DNA of 64,000 nt from the NCBI GenBank assembly GCA_014529385.2, contig CM043947.1:103817811-103881810 (forward strand). The letters are read 5' to 3'. Source of the stretch: Adiantum capillus-veneris. Its lineage: Eukaryota > Streptophyta > Polypodiopsida > Polypodiales > Pteridaceae. Positions 22,770-31,937 of this stretch are shown here, piece by piece. Position 1 is the stretch's first letter. Every line of letters starts with the position of its first letter. Under the pieces are notes generated by a model that was not told where the DNA came from, searched no databases, and was given only the letters and a program-made list of their open reading frames with translations. The position numbers and the translations under genes are program-made.

Positions 22770-24594
22770 CTTCCTTATGTGCTTCAACACAAAATGCCCT
22801 TCAACCATTCAACACACACTCCTTAAGCAATCCCTTTGAACACTGCACAAACTCACATGCAAAGATTGACCTTCACCATATTAGTGCTCATATGCTTCTA
22901 AGAAAAGCAAGCACAAAACCTCAAAACTCAAAACACCATAATGCACAAATACTTGACAACTCCTTTCCTTTCCCAAAAGAAGAGACTACTTACACACATA
23001 AGGCGGCATGCATAGAGAGCTCTTCTCCATCTATGCAGCCCCAAGACTTACTTACACACAACATAAGGAGAGAAGCCAAGCAAATAGACACCATGGTGCA
23101 CAAAAAACTTTCTCAACAAACAAAGAACCCAATGAGCACAAAATATGAGAAGCTGCCAAGATATGCTTACCAATTTTACATGCGTTTAGAGCAAAAGTGT
23201 GACGATGACACCCCAATTGCAACAATTTGTTGATCAAACCATGAGATAGATCATTGAACTTGATATCCTTGCTCTCATATAGAATCTACAATCCTTATTT
23301 AGGGATGAGTATGGTAAGAGAAATGTTTGCAAGAGAATGGTAGCAATAGCATATTGATGCTCTCTCTATGGTGCCGCTTATGATAGCGAGCTTAGGAAAT
23401 GGATAGGGAGACAAGAGGAGAGAGAGATTAGGGCTTCCATAACCTTAGAGGAGCTTATTTTCAGCAATGGAGTAGGTGTGTGTCCTTTTGTGCTTGCCAA
23501 AGGGCCTTTTTATAGCTGTACAAGACCTTGGGTTAGGTTAAACTTGACTAGGGTAGGTAATTAACCATAGTTAGGTTCCCTTTTGACCATTCCTTCAATT
23601 ATGCAAATAAGGGACTTATTTTTTCATTAAAAATAGCTTTTTAAGTCGTGGAGGCTCCATAAGGGTTGATAATGTATGTGGGCCCCACCATGATGTCCCT
23701 CCAATGGCTCCCGCAGAGTGTCCCCATCCTGTTTGTTGTGTCACTGGAAGCATCTTGAGCCGACCCCTCCACATGCAAGTGGTTTTTAACTCCCCATTGG
23801 TATTTTAGAATGTTGAAGAAGTCAAGAAAACTTTGCACCTTTGTGGTTTACCTGATTGTAACTTTGACCTGCAGTAACAGTGTCCGCAGCACCTAGTTTT
23901 CACCATAACTTTCAGCCTGTAACTCAGAATTGGGTGCTGTAAAAGGCAAAGTTGACCTTCTCAAAGTGTTTAAGATGATTTTGGAGTGTTCCTCAAGTAT
24001 ACCCACGAGCTAAGGCGTTCAAGATGCATCCAAAACACCTTTTGAGCCAAGTCTCCTTTTAGGGGGCCCTTTAGCATGCATCCAAGGTGTAGCATGCTTT
24101 TTCAAAAGAGAATCCACCTTAAACAAATGAGGTAGGCTCCAATAAAGTTTGATTTATTGGAGATATACATTATATTTAAGATTTGTTGATCAACACAAGT
24201 AAATGATCCAAGAGTTGGGTCACATAGTGGTGGGGAAGGGAAGGCCTACAAGGTTAACCCTACCCTTGAGAGAAGATGGGTAAGATAAGTGCCCATAAAT
24301 TATTTATTTACAAATTATGGGATGTAGATAGCTATTTAAATTAGTAAAGGTAATTAGTTAAAAGAATATGCAGTAAAAAAACTAGGAGAGTAGAATTAAG
24401 TTTACTATTTACATTTAGCATGAAGAGAGAAATATGATGTAAATGCATAAAGATCTAAGAAGGGTAAGGCGTTTGTATGGAAAAAGGCTATTACGGAAAG
24501 AGAGAATGAACACTAGGTTAAAACTTTGAAAAAAAATATATACATTTGAGTAGAAATGTAGTGCAAATGCAAGGTTACCATTTAACGCTACTCA
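22586..24594 (-). repeat. Tat B 5' LTR
   Basis: About 2.0 kb. Matches the left LTR to 24222 and then continues with about 370 bp of AT-rich U3 ending CTACTCA, next to resumed chromovirus coding sequence. TATAAAAAGG lies at 23505-23514 (minus). Assigning 24223-24594 to the LTR is inferred from the flanks and from the resemblance of its TCA end to that of Tat A. Confidence 0.8.
22727..22763. repeat. (CA)n microsatellite, about 18 units, in Tat B right LTR
   Basis: 37-bp CA run at the position equivalent to 15309-15393. Confidence 0.97.
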
Positions 24595-26737
24595 ACCGCA
24601 TGAAGAGTCTTAGCATAGCCTGGATGTCCAGATGTAGGGCTATCGTGTGCTTCATATAGAATAGAATTCTTTAGAGCTGGGTATCTGAGTACACAGAGTT
24701 TATGTATGTAGTAAAGACATCCTCCTATAAGAGAGTAATCTTTAGCTTCAGGCATCTTATTCTGCTGAACTAATGATACTATACGTTGGTATTCTGGATC
24801 CACCAAGGATGCTTCCTTGATTCTATCCCAGATAGGGTTATTTGGAATAGAGATAGCGCCGAGAAAAGATTTTCGGCTAAGACCATTTGCAACTGCATTT
24901 TCCTTGCATGGTCTATATTTATGTCAAGGTCATATTTCTGTAATAGTTCTATCCATCGCCGTTGTCACATGTTGAGAATAGGTTGAGTAAAAATCCATTT
25001 TAGGCTCTTGTGGTCTGTCACTAGCTGAAACTTGCGCCCAAGAAGATAATGTCTCCATAACTTCAGGGCATGTATGATTGCTAAAAGTTCCAAATCATGA
25101 ATAGGGTAATTCTTCTCGTGATCCCTGAGCTTTCGCGAAGTATACGCCAATGGTCTTCCTTCTTGAGTAAGAACTCCGCCTAGAGCAAATTTTCTAGCAT
25201 CGGTCGCTACTTCAAATTCCTTACTGAAATCTGGAAGCTTTAAAATAGGAGCTAAGACCAAGAACTCTTTTAGCTTAGAAAAGCTAGACTCGTGCTCAGT
25301 CTTCCACTCGATCCTCATTCCTTTCTTCAGGAGTTCCATCAAAGGTGCAGCAATACGTGCATAGTCCTTGACAAAAATCCTGTACCAACCCGTTATTCCA
25401 AGAAATCCTCTTACTTCGCTGACGGTGGAGGGTTGATGCCAATCAATGATATCGTTGACTTTGTCTGGGTCTACTGAGATCCCTTCAGCCGATATGACAA
25501 ATCCGAGATAGTTGACCTTTGGTGAGCAAAAAGTGCACTTGCTCTCTTTAGCGTAAAGTTGGTGTTCCTGAAGAAGATCAAGTACTTTGTGAACATGTTC
25601 TTCGTGATCTGCCTCGTTCTTAGAATAGATCAGAATGTCATCAAAGAAAAACAAGACAAAATCATCCAGGTAAGGTCTGAAAATATCCTGCATAAGTCGA
25701 TGGAAGCTTACAGGAGCATTTGTTAGACCAAAAGACATTACTGTGAATTCGTAGTGCCCATACCTAGTATTGAAAGCCGTCTTTGGAATATCTCATTCCT
25801 TGATCCTGATTTGGTAGTATCCTGACCTTAAATCAATCTTTGTAAACATTTTGGCGCCGTGGAGCCTGTCTAAGAGTTCATCGATCCTTGGAATTGGATA
25901 CTTGTTCTTGACAGTTACCTGGTTCAGTCCATGGTAATCTATGCATAACCTTAAGGTTCCATCCTTCTTCTTCTGAAAAATAACTGGTGCACCCCAAGGA
26001 GAAGTACTGGGCCAAATGAACCCTTGCTCAATGAGTTGCCTAAGTTGTTCCTTGAGTTCAATGGCCTCCGGAAGTGACATCTTATAAGGTCTTTTTGAGA
26101 TAGGTTCACATCCAGGGATAGTCTCAATCTCATGATCTACCTCTCTATGTGGCGGAAGATTCGTAAGGTCTTCTGGGAATACATCATCATACTCCCTCAA
26201 CTAGTTTGGTCGAAGTGAGGTATCCGATTGGTCCACTTTGTTGAGTTTTAGCGCATAAATTTGCTGTCCTTTTCTTAGTCCCTTCAAGAGTCTGCTGGCC
26301 TTAACTAGAGTAGCCCTAGGTCTCCCATTTTTCCCCTGGATTAAGGATTCATTACCCAAGTTATCTGTAAAGGTAAAGTTTCCTTGTGCACAATGTATGT
26401 GGGCCCTATTTCGCTTTAGCCAGTCTATCCCTAGTATCCCATCAAAGAATCCTAAGGGTAGGGTTCGAAATTGGGCAGAAGTTGGGTGTCCTCCTAAATC
26501 AAAGTCGATTTTTGCTGTAGAATGTTGAGATACTACTTCCTTGCCGTTTGCTAACTCTACAACTAGCTTGCTTGTTGGATACTTATCTAGCCTTAACTTC
26601 CTCATGCATCTGGGTGAAAGAAATGAAAGAGTACTACCACAATCTATAAGGAAGTTAACTTGTTCACCTCTGAGAGATCCTGGCGTATGAATGACTGCGT
26701 ATTGCTCGCAACTCATTGAGGTTGTCAATTGCAACAT
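24595..26737 (-). pseudogene. Chromovirus A protease, RT, RNase H and integrase N-terminus
   Basis: Protease has LIDCGSTLSFLS, a D-C-G-S variant of the D-S/T-G site, and GILGIDWL. RT has [29 protein letters not shown] and active site FFDD. RNase H has [34 protein letters not shown] and [10 protein letters not shown], all catalytic Asp/Glu kept. The integrase start has HDSPTSGHPGYAKT and then runs into Tat B. In-frame stops: TAG 26201-26203, TGA 25793-25795, TGA 24965-24967. A one-base shift near 26700 separates protease from the nucleocapsid frame. Confidence 0.93.
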
Positions 26738-27664
26738 GCAGGGTTGCTCTCTCTACTGCTTCATCACCCACAATTGTTTGTACCACTGCAACATTCACTC
26801 TAGTGGTAGCTCCACGCCCTCGCCCTCTGTTCGTCCTTCCACGTCCTCCTCTTCCATTAGCTTGGCCACGCCCATGGGTATTCAAGGGTATGACATTGGC
26901 GTTGGTTTCCTGATTGTTCCTGGGGCACTTGGATCTGTAATGTCCATACTCGCCGCAACCATAGCATCGAACATCTGGAAAGTCCATGGTTATGGTGGTA
27001 GCCACAATAGGGCGCTGGTCATATGCTTGGTTGGCTGGTCTGTTATTCCAAGCAGTTGTCCTTGCCCTCTTTGCCCAATGATTCCTACTGTTCTGATTAA
27101 CCTTTTGTAATTCAAGAGATAGAGGTTTGGCCCTCAACAAGGCATCCTGTAGTGTCGTTGGCCTGAGAGCTTCCAACCGAGTATTCAAAGGGTCAATTAG
27201 CCCTTGGCAGAACCTCACCACCTATTGTTCCAAGGTCATCTTAGGAGAGTATCTCCGAAGAATGACCAACTTTGCATAATATTCTTCGATAGATGAAGTC
27301 AGCTGTCTGCCGAAGTGAAAAGAATTCATTCATCTTCAAGGTCCTATAGGCAGGTGGTAAATAACGCCCCATTATCGCAACTTTGATGTCTTCCCAGGAT
27401 TGGAAAGATCCCTTAATATCCAGGTCCCTGCAATGCTGCTTCCACCATATCTTGGCATGACCAGTCAAGCGGAACATCGCAAGCATGGTCTGATTTACGG
27501 GTTGGGTTCCTGCAGCTTCAAAGTAGTCGTCCATGGCTTCCATCCACACTTCCACATCTCTCTCCACATTTTCCCCCTCGCTCTTAAAGATCGGAGGTTG
27601 GGCTTGCTTAAGGAGAAGCTTCTTCTCTTGCGCTGCCGAGTACAGAGAAACAGGCGGTGCCTAT
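26664..27664 (-). pseudogene. Chromovirus A gag: capsid and nucleocapsid
   Basis: Capsid blocks VEVWMEAMDDYFEAAG, AKIWWKQHCRDL and SWEDIKVAIMGRYLP (27241-27567), then VRFCQGLIDPLNTRLEALRP, and a CYGCGEYGHYRSKC zinc knuckle near 26930-26972, followed by a Gly/Arg-rich tail. A frameshift near 27230 separates capsid from the following block. The N-terminus has no in-frame ATG before the TAG near 27660, so the start is unclear. A neighbouring ATG at 27693 in another frame suggests a further shift. Confidence 0.88.
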
Positions 27665-27878
27665 AGAGGTTATACGAGATTCTTGATACCATTACTTGGA
27701 TTTCAAAATAGACACGAGACTTTAAATAAAATTCAAGATACCCTGTATCGAGAGACAAAGATTCAGAGACAAAAAGCACTTTATTGATGAAAATTTATTA
27801 CAATTGAAACCCCTCAAGGTTTAGGATAACTGATGATCAACTTATTACATGGCTTTTTGGATTGCGTATAAAATACGC
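27665..27878 (-). promoter_or_regulatory. Spacer with paired AATAAA signals between upstream ORF and gag
   Basis: Minus strand carries AATAAA at 27794-27799 and 27780-27785, about 80-100 nt after the stop of the upstream ORF, and a second TGGTATCA (27684-27691) before gag. The pair could end a separate mRNA for the upstream ORF. Alternatively the block is a relic of an older LTR end plus primer site. Confidence 0.45.
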
Positions 27879-28382
27879 CTAGGAGATGGTATTCACATGA
27901 TGCACTACTTTGTTCGTGAAATAGTTCCTGTACTCATCCTTGAGTGGATGATAAACTAAGATATCAAGCCGGAATTCCTCTTTTGGTACTCCAAAAGTTT
28001 TGACTCTGTTTGCTAGGATCACCTCAGTGACCTTTTCCAAGAGCCAGTCGTTGATGGTTTGATTGGAGTTGCCTGAAACAGTCAGGTCTAATCGGGTAGG
28101 CAGCAAGTAGAATAACTCCAATACCCTCAACTCTTCTCCCCAACGTATCTTCTTCAAATCGGTAGCCAGGCATCCTAGCTTCCGAGCGTTGATGTAGTAA
28201 ACCCCTCCTGGAAATGTCCAATCAAGTTCCCATCCTCTATCAATGAGAGTGGAGTGTGGCGTATGAGCCTTCATCAGTATCTCCATGACATCTCGCTTGA
28301 ACTAGTAAACCGGGGATCTCCGAGCTTGCTCATAAATAAGCTCAAACACTTGGAACTTCCAATATTCTAGCACGGGGTCTTC
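27879..28382 (-). pseudogene. Upstream ORF between primer site and gag (predicted exon 2)
   Basis: 168 codons including the stop at 27879, in one frame, with a single internal TAG at 28302-28304. The left boundary is a good acceptor: minus strand TATTGCAG ends at 28383. The exon starts in phase 0 with EDPVLEYWKFQVFELIYE and later contains RGWELDWTFPGGVYYINARK, DLKKIRWGEELRVLELFY and EVILANRVKTFGV. I recognise no family; the composition looks like a folded, partly hydrophobic, charged protein with no zinc finger. It lies outside gag-pol, which is unusual for a chromovirus. Confidence 0.6.
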
Positions 28383-28481
28383 CTGCAATACCAATGCAAG
28401 GAATTCGAATCAGCTACCTATATACTTTTAGTTCCTTTTTAAATATTCAAACAGTACGACTTTATTTCCTAGCCTAACCTA

Positions 28482-28494
28482 GGATTTGATACCA
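28482..28494 (-). promoter_or_regulatory. Primer-binding site of chromovirus A
   Basis: Minus strand TGGTATCAAATCC, two bases inside the LTR end at 28497. It matches the first eight bases of the initiator-Met-type site and then diverges. Confidence 0.8.
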
Positions 28495-28871
28495 GGTGTG
28501 AGGTCCCCACCCCGCCGTATCAACGAGCGGATTTGATGGTGAACCTGGTGGCCACTACATCTATTGCAGAAGCAAACAAAATGGTTTAGGGCTCGACTAT
28601 CGGACGATCTCTCATCACAAAGAGAGTCGAGTTCGAGCCTACTAGCAAGGAGATCTAGCTCCACCTCGCAGGGGAAGCGTACTTAAACTATCTAGCGATC
28701 CTAAGACCCACCTTCCAAGAGGAGAGAAACCTCGAGTGCCTTTTTCCCCATGTTTCAGAGGCACGTACTCTCGAGATTTCACCGCTCTAGGTGCAATGAG
28801 TATTACTAATATCGAAATAAGCACTATGGGGACAGAGAGTTTCCGACCAATCGGGACCACCCATCTCGTAG

Positions 28872-30199
28872 GCATTGGCAACCCGAGCCAGGCCCCCACT
28901 TTCCACCCCCACACTCACACTTCCTCATGTGACCTAATTACTACCACAAAGGTTGTTCAACATAGATATTCCTTGTTTAATTCCGAATCACATGGTTCGT
29001 TAAAACAGCCCTTCAACCAGTATTGCAAACAACACCAAGACAGAATTCTAGTAAAAATTTCTACTCAAACTTATTCATAAAAGTTCCAATGTTCTGGAGG
29101 TACAACATCCCCCCTCCAGCGAGAGTTCACTCCTCCCGTTGTCGCCTAGCTGCCCATACAACTAGGTATGTCCACCGCATAGAAAGCACGTCATGGACAC
29201 TCCCACCGCATAGAAAGCAAGACGTGGGTTCCCACCGCTTAACCAGCAGTCGTGGGTATCCACCGCTTAACCAGCAGTTGTGGATTCAAGAGCCCTTAAC
29301 CAGGAACTCTGCCCCTGTGATCAAGAGGGGGTTCATGACTAATTCAACATTGGAAATAGAATGAACATGCCGAGCTAAATTTTCCCTAGCAGACATTCTT
29401 TCCTATTGCAAACAGCATTTCTATCAATCATTTCCTTCCTACTTTAGAACTTAATGTACAATGCTTTCAATGCCGAGGTTTCCGTCGGATTTCTCCAACA
29501 TGTTTGGGGATATGTTCTTTCCTAACTAAACGTGTGCATTGGCAACCTGAGCCAAGCTCCCACTTTCCACCCCCACACTCACACTTCCTTGTGTGACCTA
29601 ATTACTACCACAATGATTGTTCAACATAAACATTCCTTCATTAATTTCGAATCACATTGTTTGTTAAGACAACCCTTCAACCAGTATTGCAAACAACACC
29701 AAGACAATATTCTAGTAAAAATTCTACTCAAACTTATTCATTAAAATTCCAATGTTTTGGAGGTACAACATCCCCCCTCCAACGAGTGTTTACTCCTCCC
29801 GTTGTCGCCTAGCTGCCCATACAACTAGGTATGTCCACCGCATAGAAAGCACGACATAAACACTCCCACCGCATAGAAAGCAAGTCGTGGGTTCCCACCA
29901 CATAGAAAGCAAGTCGTGGGTATCCACCGCATAAAAAGCAAGTCGTGGATTCAAGAGCCCTTAGCGAGGAACTCCGCCCCCTGTGATCAGTAGGGGGGTC
30001 AGGACTGATTCAACATTGGAAATAAAATGAACATGTCGAGCTAAATTTTCCCTAGCAGACATTCTTTCCTATTGCAAACAGTATATCCATCAATCATTTC
30101 TTTCCTACTATAGACTTTAATGTACAAATGAGTTCAGTGCCGAGGTTTCCATCGGATTTCTCCAACATGTTTTGGGGATATGTTCTTTCCTAACTAAAC
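28872..30199. repeat. 664-bp tandem duplication in the chromovirus A 5' LTR
   Basis: GCATTGGCAAC recurs at 28872 and 29536. The units are clearly diverged from each other. The surviving 3' LTR segment shows one unit, and it resembles the second one. Confidence 0.85.
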
Positions 30200-30244
30200 G
30201 TGTGCAATGTTAGTTCAAACGACTTGAATAAAATTATGACCTAC

Positions 30245-30385
30245 CTCTTCCATTTCTTCGTCAATGGCCCGTGAGATGGCCGGTGTTTGTTCGTCCATGG
30301 GAGCTTTTCCCTTTCCATTGACATTGCTTGTTCCCGCCTCGCGGTCGTGGGCACCACCGAAGCGAGTTCTCTTAACCAGGGCCAT
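30245..30385 (-). CDS. LTR-encoded ORF start (predicted exon 1, chromovirus A)
   Basis: 47 codons from ATG 30383-30385, starting MALVKRTRFGGAHDREAGTS, Lys/Arg-rich and then acidic (IDEEMEE). It ends exactly in phase 0 at a donor GAG|GTAGGT (intron from 30244). The predicted intron, 28383-30244, is 1862 nt and spans the LTR end and primer site. The equivalent ORF in chromovirus B starts MAPKRARTQGANDHESGTS. The basic start resembles a nuclear-targeting signal, but that is speculation. No transcript evidence is available here. Confidence 0.55.
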
Positions 30386-31268
30386 TTTACTCACTACTTT
30401 AAATAATTAGCTTGGAGAAAAGAGCTAAGGTCCGCAAGCATCATAACAAACTAATTGATAGATAAGAAACATTAAATAATCCCTCCTATATGAGAGGTCT
30501 AGATTTTTCCATATAGCAATCATTATGGATGACACATAATCCTATGGGAACCGGCTCTAAAGATAATTACTCGGCTTAGATGATTAAGAATAATAGGATT
30601 TCACTAATGGAATTACCAGAGAGATGAATTAAGTATGATTAATCTCTTTCCTAGCAATTAGATGGTGCAGATTCACCTTATGCATAGGTGTGAGAAAAAT
30701 CAACTCTTAGAGACTTAACGACGGATTAATTTTTCCTTAATTTCATCTTAATGCATAAGAGAAATGAATTTAAATTAGCTACGATATTAATGAGTGATAG
30801 AAAGAGTGATTCTCATTCAATCTACACAATTACCAGCTTACCGATTAATTACTATGCTACCTAGAGAGAGAAAATTCTATTAATCATGCACTAATCATTA
30901 ATTAAGAGTGATGAATGGCTGATAATTCAGCTATGGGATGATGATTATATAATAGAATATGGTTAAGGAGAATTATAGAGCAATTGTAGAGAATTACGAC
31001 TAGGAATAAGCATAATAGACGAGAAATTTAGATGGTAATGAAAAGAATTTACAGAAAGCATGAATTAAACCATGGTTACCGTGATTAAGGGCTGATAACC
31101 CTCTCGATTTTTTGATTTAATCAAGCTTCTTGAGGCGAGAATTCGACAACACCTCCCTCCTTGCTTCTCCTTCAAAGGATGCGTGTACCGGCAGCACCTC
31201 CCCAAGGTGTGTGTGTGTGTGTACTGAGTGAGTGTGTGAGCATGTGTGTGTGTGTGTGTGCACTGGCC

Positions 31269-31276
31269 TTTAAATA
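31269..31276 (-). promoter_or_regulatory. TATA-like box of the chromovirus A 5' LTR
   Basis: Minus strand CCTATTTAAAGG, about 660 bp inside the LTR and about 880 nt upstream of the exon 1 ATG. Chromovirus B has a better match (TATAAATAG) at a similar distance. Confidence 0.55.
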
Positions 31277-31937
31277 GGTTCCTACAGGCTGAAAATCGAC
31301 CAGCCTTGCTATTTGCATCTAGGGGAGCGAGCACTGAGTCTCTGCATTGGCAAGTCCAGTTCCCCTACCCACCAAGTGTCCAGTTGGCTTGGTTAACTGG
31401 CTCTGACACTTAGGTACTGGCTTGGAAACTCTCCCAGGACTCCCACAAAGAGAGAAGGCACCCCCTAGCTGCTAAAGCTGATCTAGAGTGGCCTAGGACC
31501 TGTTCCCACACAGTCCCGGACTCCGGTGCTCTAGGCTCAATTTTTGGAAAAATTGATTTTAGGCTAAAACGGGTCATACGAGTCGGATTTTGATGTCGTA
31601 AATTGCTATACGGTGCTCTAACTAAGGCGTACTGGCCCGAGTACCTGCCATATTTAGCAGCCCCCAGGGTCCGAAAATGCATTTTTTTTCAAATTTGGAG
31701 TACGGGTTCAGTATTTCGAGGCGGTCAAAACTGGATGGGTCGGGTGACCAAAAACTTGCTATTTTTGAATTTTTTTACAAAATTTATTTTAATTCACATT
31801 TCGAAGCTTAAAAATATTCTAAACATCATGGCACTGACAGAATTTGGAAAACTGCTAAAAATAGTAACTTTTTCCATTATATTCATTTCAAGGTACAATG
31901 GTGCTCTTTTGATCGGGGTCAGAGACCTTACATCTTT

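Larger units (their letters stand above)
15164..24594 (-). mobile_element. Tat-type Gypsy element B, nested in chromovirus A integrase
   Basis: Minus-strand element with LTRs at 15164-16854 and 22586-24594. Both begin TGAGAGCGG. The left copy is shortened by a deletion that fuses pol directly to mid-LTR. The interior carries gag, zinc knuckle, protease, RT, two RNase H domains and integrase. Flanks align to the uninterrupted chromovirus B integrase at 61770-61800, which proves insertion there. Flanking bases ACAG/ACCG may be a worn target duplication. LTR divergence is low (about 25 differences in 1.6 kb by eye), so this is the youngest datable insertion in the window. Confidence 0.9.
6352..31932 (-). 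mobile_element. Chromovirus A (Ty3/Gypsy, chromodomain), full length with two nested Tat elements
   Basis: The ends are TGTGAGGTCC at 6352 and GACCTTACA at 31932, an imperfect inverted pair. They are flanked by TCCTT (6347-6351) and TCTTT (31933-31937), a 5-bp target duplication with one C/T change. The inner LTR ends (28497 and 13936) abut a primer site and a polypurine tract, as required. Inside are gag, protease, RT, RNase H, integrase and a C-terminal chromodomain, all minus strand. The 3' LTR is split by Tat A and the integrase by Tat B. Long LTRs (3.4 kb) and the chromodomain suggest a Tekay/Del-like chromovirus, but I did not place it in a tree. Confidence 0.9.
28497..31932 (-). repeat. 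Chromovirus A 5' LTR (3.4 kb)
   Basis: Bounded by TGTGAGGTCCCC and GAGACCTTACA. On the minus strand the order is U3 (31932 to about 31277), TATA-like box, leader, a 47-codon ORF start, then a long intron-like U5 with a 664-bp tandem duplication. GT runs lie at 31205-31222 and 31243-31260. The AT-rich 30400-31060 stretch has no ORF. Confidence 0.9.

Noticed and set aside
24223-24594. Separate small insertion between Tat B and chromovirus A
   Set aside because: Better explained as the outer U3 of the right LTR, missing from the left LTR through a deletion that also removed the pol end.
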